Positions 1 through 5,654 of a stretch of DNA of 6,968 nucleotides are shown one piece after another. Source of the DNA: an uncultured Bacillaceae bacterium. GTDB taxonomy: Bacteria; Bacillota; Bacilli; Bacillales; Alkalibacillaceae. A program made the position numbers and the translations under genes. Positions within the stretch are counted from its first letter, which is position 1, and every line of letters starts with the position of its first letter. The notes under the pieces were generated by a model that saw only the letters and a list, made by a program, of their open reading frames with translations, did not search any database and had not been told where the DNA came from. The stretch lies in NCBI GenBank assembly GCA_937958375.1, contig CALGNY010000132.1:1-6968 (forward strand), given 5' to 3'.

Positions 1-41
1 CAGTCAGGACATCAACTCAAGCACTCCACACAACATCCAAA
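1..41. other. Short stretch downstream of the PBP gene, nothing recognised
   Basis: These 41 bases follow the stop codon of the penicillin-binding protein gene when read on the minus strand. I see no convincing hairpin with a T-tract and no ribosome binding site followed by a start codon. Transcription from the PBP gene may therefore continue into whatever lies beyond the window. In Bacillus subtilis the gene after pbpF is, from memory, hemE, but nothing here confirms that. Confidence 0.5.
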
Positions 42-2183
42 TCAAAACGCACTAGCCGTATTTGATGGCTCACCTTGTTCATTCGTCTGCGGATTGACTG
101 GGACGACGAAGTAAGATGGGTTTTGGAATACTTTCACGGAATCAACCCGGTATTCGCCTTGACCTGTCACTTCACCGATTTTATTCGGTCCGTTTCCGGA
201 ATCCCGGTAGACATGATATTCCACGCGTTCATCCCCTACTGGCGTCCACGTCAATTTCACATGGAGACCACTTGTCCAACCCATAGATACGTTCGCGCTA
301 AAGTCCGAGATATTTGCCAACCGGATTGGTTCTTCCAGATCGTCCACATTTTCTGGTGGTTCAAAGGCGACCGGAAAGGATTTCATTTGATCCAGTTGCC
401 TGAAGACAGAAGACGTCAATTCGGTCGGTGCACTGCTCCCTTTTGTCAGATAATGATTTTCATCACTTTGGTCATAACCAATCCAAGAGGCAATCGTGTA
501 ATCCGTGTTGAAGCCGACAAACCAAGTATCTTTGTAAGCACCACTTCGATGTGGATGCTGGGTCGAACCTGTTTTTCCAGCCAGTGCTTTATTGTAATCC
601 ACAAAACTCGCTGTACCTTCTGTGACAACGCCTTCCAGCATACGTGTCAAATACCAGGAGGTTTGTTCAGAGAAAAGTTGTTTCGGCTGAGGATCGTCAC
701 GTTCTATCACCTCACCATCCCGATCTTTGACCTCGATGATGGTGTAAGGCTCAATATAACGACCTTGGTCATGAAAGGTACGATATAATGAAGCCATCTG
801 GGCTGGTGTCAGGCCTTGTTCCATACCACCCAACGCAACAGACAGCCCTTGGTCTTCAAATGTGATCCCCACATCCTCCATGAAACTCTTCGCGTAATCC
901 AGTCCAATCTCATTCAATAAGTCAACGGAGGAGACGTTTTTGGATTTGATGAGTGCATCATAAATCGTTACTTTTCCTTCATAAACACCATCATAGTTTT
1001 TCGGGCTGTAATCGCCGAACGTTTTTTGTTGGTCATCAATTAAGGTGTACGGCTCATAAATGCTTTTTTCCAACGCAGGACCATAGACAACTAACGGTTT
1101 CATCGTTGAACCGGGTTGCCTACGGACATTGACTCGGTTCAAATCACCGCGCTCATTGTTACGGCCACCATGGGCAGCCCGGATCACGCCATTATCCTGA
1201 TCCAAAACGACGACCGCCGCTTCTGTTCCTTCCTGCGAACCATGGAAATAGCTATCATCTTGTAACTCCTGATACGTCACTTCTTGTATATCCAAATCAA
1301 TTCCGACCGTAATGTCGTAGCCGCCCGTCAACACTTCTTCCCGGGAAAGATGATAGTCTTCTTCCATCTCCTCGAGCACCAGATCCACATACGTATTTAA
1401 CCACGGGGACTCTGGTCGATCACTTTGATTTAAGCCGAGTGTCTTCCCTTGTTCATGCTTCAATTCAGCAGCTGATAAATAATCCTCCGAATACATCCGC
1501 GACAAGACTTCATTCCGACGCTCTAATGCACGTTCTTCATCAACCAGCGGGGAATAATTATTTGGCGCCTTCGGAAGTGCCGCAAGCAGTGCTCCTTCAG
1601 AAACGGTTAGATCATTGACGGATTTGGAAAAGAAGAACTGAGCCGCTTCTTCAATTCCATAGACACCATGTCCAAAGTAGATTTCATTTAAGTAATATTC
1701 CAGAATCTCATCCTTCGAGCGGATGCGCTCTAAATAAATGGCTCCCATCGCTTCTTTTGTTTTCCGAAGCCAGGATTTTTCATTCGTCAACGATGTATTT
1801 TTGACGAGTTGCTGCGTAATCGTACTTGCACCCTCTTTTTTACTCCACGTAATGATATCTGTATAAACGGCACGTGCGATCGACCGGAAATCCACACCAT
1901 TGTGGTCATAAAAACGTCTGTCCTCAATGGCGATAAATGCTTCCTTCACATGTTCTGGCACTTGATCGATCGGCACGTATGTCCGGTTTTCATCATATAA
2001 CTTCATGACTTGCTCGCCATCTTCGGTTTGGATGACGGTTGTTTCAGAAAAGACAAAATGCTTTTCATCGACAACAAATCGTCCACCTAGTAAAATAAAA
2101 AGATAGCCGAGCAGGCTTAAAATGAAAAGAGCAATAACTGCAATCAGGGCCCATTTCCATTTCTTTTTGATCGTAAACGCCAA
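42..2183 (-). CDS. pbpF: Bifunctional class A penicillin-binding protein (PBP2c/PbpF-like transglycosylase-transpeptidase)
   Basis: This membrane-anchored enzyme polymerises lipid II into glycan strands and cross-links the peptides on the outer face of the membrane. Numbering is from the TTG start at 2183 (713 aa). A lysine-rich cytoplasmic tail is followed by one membrane anchor (about 10-33). The GT51 glycosyltransferase domain carries EDRRFYDH (87-94, catalytic Glu87), GASTITQQLVKN (118-129) and SEGALLAALPKAPN (195-208). The transpeptidase domain has all three penicillin-binding motifs: STMK (active Ser359, Lys362), SKN (414-416) and KTG (537-539). The last 95 or so residues look like a fibronectin type III-like beta domain. 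The frame is open to a TTG at 2210, but only the TTG at 2183 has a good ribosome binding site, and 713 aa matches the roughly 714 aa I recall for B. subtilis PbpF. Divergence from hmoB also favours PbpF over its paralogue PbpG. The family and activity are near certain; the paralogue name is less so. Confidence 0.93.
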   Translation of the reverse strand: MAFTIKKKWKWALIAVIALFILSLLGYLFILLGGRFVVDEKHFVFSETTVIQTEDGEQVMKLYDENRTYVPIDQVPEHVKEAFIAIEDRRFYDHNGVDFRSIARAVYTDIITWSKKEGASTITQQLVKNTSLTNEKSWLRKTKEAMGAIYLERIRSKDEILEYYLNEIYFGHGVYGIEEAAQFFFSKSVNDLTVSEGALLAALPKAPNNYSPLVDEERALERRNEVLSRMYSEDYLSAAELKHEQGKTLGLNQSDRPESPWLNTYVDLVLEEMEEDYHLSREEVLTGGYDITVGIDLDIQEVTYQELQDDSYFHGSQEGTEAAVVVLDQDNGVIRAAHGGRNNERGDLNRVNVRRQPGSTMKPLVVYGPALEKSIYEPYTLIDDQQKTFGDYSPKNYDGVYEGKVTIYDALIKSKNVSSVDLLNEIGLDYAKSFMEDVGITFEDQGLSVALGGMEQGLTPAQMASLYRTFHDQGRYIEPYTIIEVKDRDGEVIERDDPQPKQLFSEQTSWYLTRMLEGVVTEGTASFVDYNKALAGKTGSTQHPHRSGAYKDTWFVGFNTDYTIASWIGYDQSDENHYLTKGSSAPTELTSSVFRQLDQMKSFPVAFEPPENVDDLEEPIRLANISDFSANVSMGWTSGLHVKLTWTPVGDERVEYHVYRDSGNGPNKIGEVTGQGEYRVDSVKVFQNPSYFVVPVNPQTNEQGEPSNTASAF

Positions 2184-2189
2184 GTTTTC

Positions 2190-2195
2190 CACCTC
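2190..2195 (-). promoter_or_regulatory. Ribosome binding site deciding the pbpF start
   Basis: GAGGTG on the minus strand is a perfect six-base match to the complement of the 16S rRNA 3' end, and lies 6 bases before the TTG at 2183. It sits inside the longer reading frame that would start at the TTG at 2210. That upstream TTG has only AT-rich sequence in front of it, so the downstream TTG is preferred. Confidence 0.75.
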
Positions 2196-2203
2196 GATAA
2201 AAA

Positions 2204-2232
2204 TTTCCAATTAACTACTCTCATTATATTAT
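2204..2232 (+). promoter_or_regulatory. Possible promoter of hmoB, overlapping that of pbpF
   Basis: The best plus-strand candidate before hmoB is TTTCCA (2204-2209), a 17-base spacer, then TATTAT (2227-2232). The -35 is a four-of-six match. If real, its -10 overlaps the pbpF -10 on the other strand, so the two divergent promoters would compete for polymerase. A weaker -10 candidate, TATTAA, lies at 2255-2260. I see no clear Fur box here. Confidence 0.3.
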
Positions 2233-2251
2233 AGTCGACGTTTTACGACAA
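2223..2251 (-). promoter_or_regulatory. Probable SigA-type promoter of pbpF
   Basis: On the minus strand a -35 TTGTCG (2246-2251) is separated by 17 bases from a perfect -10 TATAAT (2223-2228). A second TATAAT overlaps it at 2228-2233 but has no matching -35. Transcription would begin near 2216, leaving a leader of about 33 bases before the preferred TTG and starting very close to the rejected TTG at 2210, which further supports the shorter protein. The -35 matches the consensus at four of six positions. Confidence 0.6.
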
Positions 2252-2286
2252 AAATATTAACTTGAATAACTAGGAGGCTATAAATC

Positions 2287-2796
2287 ATGAAAAAATTATG
2301 GATGACCAATGGCACTTATGACTATTTGGCCAAGCTACAAATGGAGCATTCGGATTTGGTGATTGTCCAAGATGGCGATCAGTCTTTAGCGATCATGGAA
2401 GGTGAAAAACAAGATTTATTCAGCGAAGCTCGTGAATATGAGGTCATCGGTGAAGCCGGGAAGTTGGCGCCGCGTGGCTTTTTTGTCCTGAATCACATCC
2501 CTGTCACCTATGAAGGGCGCCCACTTTTTGAAAGTCGATTCAAAAATCGGGCTGGCTCCATCGAAAACGAACCAGGTTTTGAGGCATTCCGCTTACTACG
2601 TCCGGACAACAGTCAAACGTATATTGTGTTGACCCAGTGGGAAAGAGAGTCCGATTTTGAGGCGTGGAAAAACTCACAGTCGTTCAAAAAGTCACATAGT
2701 CAATCGCCGTCAAACGAAAAACCGGAAAAACCAGCCTATTCGGCCGGCCCTTCCTATGTGAAAAAATATCAAGTCATCCAGCCAGAAGAAAATTAA
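2287..2796 (+). CDS. hmoB: Heme-degrading monooxygenase of the HmoB type (ABM/IsdG fold)
   Basis: The 169-residue cytoplasmic protein opens heme oxidatively and releases iron, as known for HmoB (YhgC) of Bacillus subtilis, which has nearly the same length (166 aa). The central and C-terminal part, about 64-165, is the ABM/IsdG-like ferredoxin fold. It includes the conserved stretch EGRPLFESRFKNRAG (76-90) followed by ENEPGFEAFRLLRP (93-106), very close to the B. subtilis protein as I recall it. The Asn-Trp-His triad of IsdG-type enzymes can be placed at Asn69, Trp127 and His137. The N-terminal 60 residues are the extra domain that separates HmoB from the shorter single-domain IsdG. AGGAGG at 2272-2277, 9 bases before the ATG, fixes the start. 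The gene is divergent from pbpF and ends at a terminator shared with liaR. Confidence 0.9.
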   Translation: MKKLWMTNGTYDYLAKLQMEHSDLVIVQDGDQSLAIMEGEKQDLFSEAREYEVIGEAGKLAPRGFFVLNHIPVTYEGRPLFESRFKNRAGSIENEPGFEAFRLLRPDNSQTYIVLTQWERESDFEAWKNSQSFKKSHSQSPSNEKPEKPAYSAGPSYVKKYQVIQPEEN

Positions 2797-2826
2797 AAAA
2801 GGTTGGGGCAAATCCCAACCTTTTTT
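2795..2826. terminator. Bidirectional rho-independent terminator between hmoB and liaR
   Basis: A perfect 13-bp stem (arms 2795-2807 and 2814-2826, GC core GGTTGGG/CCCAACC) encloses a 6-base loop. The stem carries A6 on one side and T6 on the other, so it works as an intrinsic terminator on either strand. It overlaps the hmoB stop codon and ends 6 bases from the liaR stop, and so serves both convergent transcripts. Confidence 0.95.
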
Positions 2827-2832
2827 GATGGT

Positions 2833-3483
2833 TTATCGATTCTCCACTTCTTTCATCAAACCTTGCCGATGTGCATAAACGGCTGCTTGCGTGCGGTCTT
2901 GGACTTCAAGTTTACTTAAAATGTTGCTGACATGCGTTTTGACGGTTTTGATTCCGATAAATAATTTGTCACTGATCTCTTGGTTCGTCAAACCGTTTCC
3001 GATACAAATTAACACTTCCAACTCCCGTTGTGTCAAATCATCATGAAGCGTTTTCGCAGGTGTGCGAAGTCGGTTCATCATCGCTCCTGCAGCCCGCTGT
3101 TCAATGACGTTTTCCCCCATGACAGCCTTTCGGATGGCCGTGACGATTTCATCCGCTGATGATGTTTTCAACATATAGCTAAAAGCACCGGCCTCTAGCG
3201 CTGGAATGACTTGCTCCTCGTCATAATAGCTCGTCAAGATAATGATTTTTGCCTCTGGTTTTTTAGAAATGATTTGTTCAGTCGCTTCGATTCCTGTTCC
3301 ATTCTCCATAATCAAATCCATGAGCACGACATCCGGATTCAATGAAAGAACCATCTCAGCACCTTCATTTCCACTCGAAGCTTCACCGATCACCTCAATA
3401 TCTTCTTCGGTCATCAAATAGGTTTTGATTCCGCGACGGACGACATCATGGTCATCCACTAACACGACTTTAATCGGATTCAT
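2833..3483 (-). CDS. liaR: LiaR response regulator (NarL/LuxR type), cell-envelope stress
   Basis: This is the DNA-binding output protein of the LiaFSR (VraSR-like) system. Phosphorylation by LiaS activates it as a transcription factor. In the 216-aa version starting at 3483, the receiver domain (about 3-120) has the acidic pair Asp10-Asp11, phosphoacceptor Asp56 in the VVLMDL strand, Thr84 and Lys106. The C-terminal LuxR-type helix-turn-helix runs from about 150 to 194 (LTQRELEVL ... IKTVKTHVSNILSKL). The ending, DRTQAAVYAHR, closely resembles Bacillus subtilis LiaR as I recall it. Two in-frame ATGs lie 6 bases apart. AGGAGG at 3493-3498 is only 3 bases from the first (3489) but 9 from the second (3483), so the second is preferred; both give a complete protein. 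It is the last gene of liaF-liaS-liaR. Confidence 0.93.
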   Translation of the reverse strand: MNPIKVVLVDDHDVVRRGIKTYLMTEEDIEVIGEASSGNEGAEMVLSLNPDVVLMDLIMENGTGIEATEQIISKKPEAKIIILTSYYDEEQVIPALEAGAFSYMLKTSSADEIVTAIRKAVMGENVIEQRAAGAMMNRLRTPAKTLHDDLTQRELEVLICIGNGLTNQEISDKLFIGIKTVKTHVSNILSKLEVQDRTQAAVYAHRQGLMKEVENR

Positions 3484-3492
3484 ATTCATTCT

Positions 3493-3498
3493 CCTCCT
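3493..3498 (-). promoter_or_regulatory. Ribosome binding site of liaR
   Basis: AGGAGG on the minus strand lies just after the liaS stop codon. It is 9 bases from the ATG at 3483 and 3 bases from the ATG at 3489. Normal spacing in Bacillales favours the start at 3483. Confidence 0.8.
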
Positions 3499-3499
3499 G

Positions 3500-4540
3500 T
3501 TACCTTGGAATTCTCACATCAATATACGTTCCCTGACCCACTTTTGATCGGATTCGAAACGTTCCGCCAATCTCTTCGCTGCGTTCCTTCATTGTTTTCA
3601 GTCCATAAGAGGTCTTGGATTGTGCTTGTTCTTCAATATTGAATCCTTTGCCATCATCACTAATATGTAAGTCGATTGAGTCACTTCGCACTTTAATTGA
3701 AAGGGCTACCTTATTTGCATTTGCGTGTCTCAGAATATTGGATAAAGCTTCTTGGACCATTCGGAATAAGTGTTCTTCTTTGGAAGAGGATAGCTCTGAC
3801 AACTCGTCGATTTCAATATCGAAAATCAAGTTCGATTTTTGCATCAATTCTTCTGCCAACTGTTTGATTCCTTGCTCAAGCGATTCCCCGGAAAGCTGGA
3901 TCGGTCGTAAATGAAGCAATAATGCGCGCATTTCATTTTGAGCTTGTAGAGCGATTTGAGAAATTTCCTCAATTTGTACTTTGGCTTGCTCAGGTTTGGT
4001 TTCGATTGTCTTCGTAGTTGCTTGGGACATCATCGTCAAGGCGAAAAGTTGCTGGCTGATGGCATCATGTAAATCTCTTGCCAACCGTTGCCTTTCCTCC
4101 ATGGTAGCTGCCACGTGTGCCTGCTGTGCGAGGTCCGATTTTTCATCCGCTAATTTTTGTAAGGAACGGACTTGGTCTTGAAGCTTTGCCGCCAGCTCAT
4201 TTAACTCCCTGCCGATCATGTCGAGCTCGTCATTTTCCTCAAAGTGGAGTAACTCGGCCCCATATTTCCCTTCAGATAAAGTGGAAAGAAAGACCGAATA
4301 TACATCCAGTCGTTTTTTGATCTTTTTGGTCGATTGGATTACTAGATACAAACCAATTGGAATCATCACAATGGCTATCAGTCCGAGCGTCAAATAGATT
4401 GATTCCAAACTAAGCCATGTCGGTTGGAACACGGAATAGATGAAAAACAACAGTAACGCAATGACGAAGATCGAAAAAGTAATGATTGTCATTTCCATTC
4501 GCATAAACTGAAAACGGATTCCGTTTAAATGTTTGAACAT
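3500..4540 (-). CDS. liaS: LiaS sensor histidine kinase (HisKA_3 family)
   Basis: This membrane kinase is kept inactive by LiaF and, under cell-wall stress, passes phosphate to LiaR. In the 346-aa form from the ATG at 4540, two membrane helices (about 18-38 and 46-68) are joined by a very short outer loop, the intramembrane-sensing layout. A HAMP-like region (69-121) and a coiled coil (about 115-148) follow. The HisKA_3 dimerisation domain carries ARDLHDAISQQLF with phospho-His158. The ATPase domain has the N-box EALSN (264-268), DDGKGF (295-300) and GLKTMKER (313-320). The frame extends to a TTG at 4549, but that codon directly abuts the AGGAG at 4550-4554, so the ATG 9 bases away is the likely start. 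The gene follows liaF by 12 bases, and 16 bases separate its stop from the preferred liaR start, indicating one transcript and perhaps translational coupling. Confidence 0.93.
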   Translation of the reverse strand: MFKHLNGIRFQFMRMEMTIITFSIFVIALLLFFIYSVFQPTWLSLESIYLTLGLIAIVMIPIGLYLVIQSTKKIKKRLDVYSVFLSTLSEGKYGAELLHFEENDELDMIGRELNELAAKLQDQVRSLQKLADEKSDLAQQAHVAATMEERQRLARDLHDAISQQLFALTMMSQATTKTIETKPEQAKVQIEEISQIALQAQNEMRALLLHLRPIQLSGESLEQGIKQLAEELMQKSNLIFDIEIDELSELSSSKEEHLFRMVQEALSNILRHANANKVALSIKVRSDSIDLHISDDGKGFNIEEQAQSKTSYGLKTMKERSEEIGGTFRIRSKVGQGTYIDVRIPR

Positions 4541-4549
4541 AACGTACAA

Positions 4550-4554
4550 CTCCT
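4550..4554 (-). promoter_or_regulatory. Ribosome binding site of liaS, overlapping the liaF stop
   Basis: The minus strand reads TAGGAG here: the TAG is the liaF stop and AGGAG is the liaS ribosome binding site, 9 bases before the ATG at 4540. Ribosomes finishing liaF would stop on the liaS initiation region, which suits coupled synthesis of the inhibitor and its kinase. Confidence 0.75.
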
Positions 4555-5431
4555 ACACAAAGACGACATTGATGTCGCCGATTTGGTAATTCATGATGAT
4601 ATTCAACTTCCGTGTTGCCTCATCATAGTCATCGGTTTGATAGCGAATGGTGTTGTTGAAGCCTGAACGATTTTCCTGGCCGACCTGTACTTCCCCGATT
4701 GAAACTTTAGAAAAAATTTTGACTGGAATATTATCTGGGATTTTCATGCTGATATCAGCGACATATCCTTTTAACTCAATTGTCGATTCTTGGTCTGGAA
4801 TGTAAGCCTTCGAGAAATCAAAATATAAGTCACCGACACCCGTTTTGATGGACATCGATTGGACTTCCCAATTATCACTGCTGAAGTCACGATCAGCTAC
4901 GAAATGTTTGATGTTTTTATCATAATGAAATTTATAGTTCGTGCGTTTGTGGCCGGTCGACTCACCAGCGTATTCATTGTCTTTTTCAGCGTCTTTCGAT
5001 TCTTTTTCTTCTTCATGATCAGAATCGTTGGTTGTGTAAACGAATGACTTGTAAGACTTGTTTTTCTTCGGCGTAATGATTTCAATATCTGCACTGCCAT
5101 TCCCAAACAATAGCGAGGCGCCAATATAGATGATGATCAGCGGCCATAAATGCCAGATATCGGAGAACTCAAAATCAATATAATCATAATTTCCGGCAAG
5201 CAATAAGCCACCGAAAATAATCAAAAAAGACCCGATTTTCCAACTGCCATGTTTCTCTGGATGGAAATATTGGATGGTCATCATGAGCCCTAACACAACC
5301 AGAATAAGCGGCCATGCAGCCCAGAAATCGTCAATTATTTCCGTGGAAATAATGTCGAGATTTCGCAGTAAGAGCACACTTCCAAATAATATTAAAAACA
5401 GGGCCAACAGCCACTTAAAAAATCTATACAT
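4553..5431 (-). CDS. liaF: LiaF, membrane inhibitor of the LiaS kinase
   Basis: LiaF is the third component of LiaFSR systems and is known to hold LiaS inactive until the envelope is damaged. The 292-aa protein has four predicted membrane helices (about 4-22, 37-54, 65-82 and 94-110) in two similar halves. Both halves contain a tryptophan-rich W-P-L-I motif before the second helix (FWAAWPLILV and IWHLWPLIII). A charged linker rich in Glu, Asp and Lys (about 135-165) leads to the C-terminal beta-rich domain (about 166-292), which has repeated Gly-Asp turns such as TGVGDLYFDFS and QIGDINVVF. AGGTGA at 5436-5441, 4 bases before the ATG, supports the start. It is the first gene of the operon. No liaI or liaH precedes it, and the neighbour upstream is on the other strand. 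Confidence 0.92.
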   Translation of the reverse strand: MYRFFKWLLALFLILFGSVLLLRNLDIISTEIIDDFWAAWPLILVVLGLMMTIQYFHPEKHGSWKIGSFLIIFGGLLLAGNYDYIDFEFSDIWHLWPLIIIYIGASLLFGNGSADIEIITPKKNKSYKSFVYTTNDSDHEEEKESKDAEKDNEYAGESTGHKRTNYKFHYDKNIKHFVADRDFSSDNWEVQSMSIKTGVGDLYFDFSKAYIPDQESTIELKGYVADISMKIPDNIPVKIFSKVSIGEVQVGQENRSGFNNTIRYQTDDYDEATRKLNIIMNYQIGDINVVFV

Positions 5432-5435
5432 CTTC

Positions 5436-5441
5436 TCACCT
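5436..5441 (-). promoter_or_regulatory. Ribosome binding site of liaF
   Basis: AGGTGA on the minus strand matches the 3' part of the AAGGAGGTGA complement of 16S rRNA. It sits 4 bases before the ATG, which is normal for this part of the sequence. No other in-frame start nearby is better supported. Confidence 0.7.
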
Positions 5442-5453
5442 ACTTATGATTAA

Positions 5454-5459
5454 ATTATA
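5454..5459 (-). promoter_or_regulatory. Possible -10 box of the liaF-liaS-liaR operon
   Basis: TATAAT on the minus strand lies 22 bases upstream of the liaF ATG, but the hexamer 17 bases further up (TATCCT) is a poor -35. A second candidate -10, TATGAT, is at 5504-5509 with TATCCA at 5527-5532. Weak -35 elements are usual for promoters that need an activator. The -10 lies within an AT-rich inverted repeat (GATTA at 5449-5453, TAATC at 5459-5463). I cannot choose between the two from sequence alone. Confidence 0.35.
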
Positions 5460-5557
5460 ATCTGAAAAATAAAATAAGGATAGTACCATTTAGCTGTATA
5501 CTCATCATAACTGGATTTTTTCGAAGTGGATAGGACCTACAGATTGTTTTCATCTCC

Positions 5558-5573
5558 GTCCAGAGGCTTAGAC
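5558..5573. promoter_or_regulatory. Candidate operator: imperfect inverted repeat, possible LiaR site
   Basis: GTCCAG-AGGC-TTAGAC is a 6-4-6 imperfect inverted repeat with outer GTC/GAC perfectly symmetric. Each arm fits GTCYAR, and the two inner mismatches are transitions. LiaR and VraR, dimeric NarL-type regulators, bind imperfect inverted repeats upstream of their promoters, and liaFSR-type operons are often autoregulated. It lies between the divergent liaF and amidohydrolase promoters and could act on either. Assigning it to LiaR is inference. Confidence 0.3.
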
Positions 5574-5592
5574 CATCCATTGCAGGTTTCCA

Positions 5593-5621
5593 TTTATCGG
5601 GAGGGTGCGGTTTGGTATAAT
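5593..5621 (+). promoter_or_regulatory. Probable extended -10 promoter of the amidohydrolase gene
   Basis: A perfect TATAAT (5616-5621) is preceded by TGG, giving the extended -10 form TG-N-TATAAT. The -35 17 bases upstream, TTTATC (5593-5598), is weak, as is common for extended -10 promoters. Transcription would start near 5628, giving a leader of about 27 bases that contains the ribosome binding site. Confidence 0.65.
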
Positions 5622-5638
5622 AGTGTATAAGAAGATAC

Positions 5639-5645
5639 GAGGGAG
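5639..5645 (+). promoter_or_regulatory. Ribosome binding site of the amidohydrolase gene
   Basis: GAGGGAG lies 9 bases before the ATG at 5655. It is a moderate match to the AGGAGG consensus and the only purine-rich site near this start. Confidence 0.6.
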
Positions 5646-5654
5646 TGTAGTGGC

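Noticed and set aside
75..788. Long plus-strand open frame (237 codons) opposite the PBP gene
   Set aside because: It lies wholly antisense to the transpeptidase and C-terminal part of pbpF, has no ribosome binding site, and its product is rich in Cys, Trp, Phe and Arg with no recognisable motif. The minus strand carries the unmistakable gene.
3615..4320. Three plus-strand open frames (66-99 codons) opposite liaS
   Set aside because: They are antisense shadows of the kinase gene. Their products resemble no family, and no ribosome binding sites precede them.
4897..5124. Minus-strand open frame of 75 codons within liaF
   Set aside because: It is a shifted frame of the charged linker of liaF. 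It has no start signals, and the lysine-rich product reflects the A-rich codons of the real gene.
2833..5431. A new type of three-component signalling system
   Set aside because: The order, lengths and motifs match the known LiaFSR/VraTSR family in every component.
5432..5654. Riboswitch or small RNA in the liaF/amidohydrolase gap
   Set aside because: Both predicted leaders are short, and I see no stable hairpin followed by a T-tract. The sequence is accounted for by two promoters and one possible operator.
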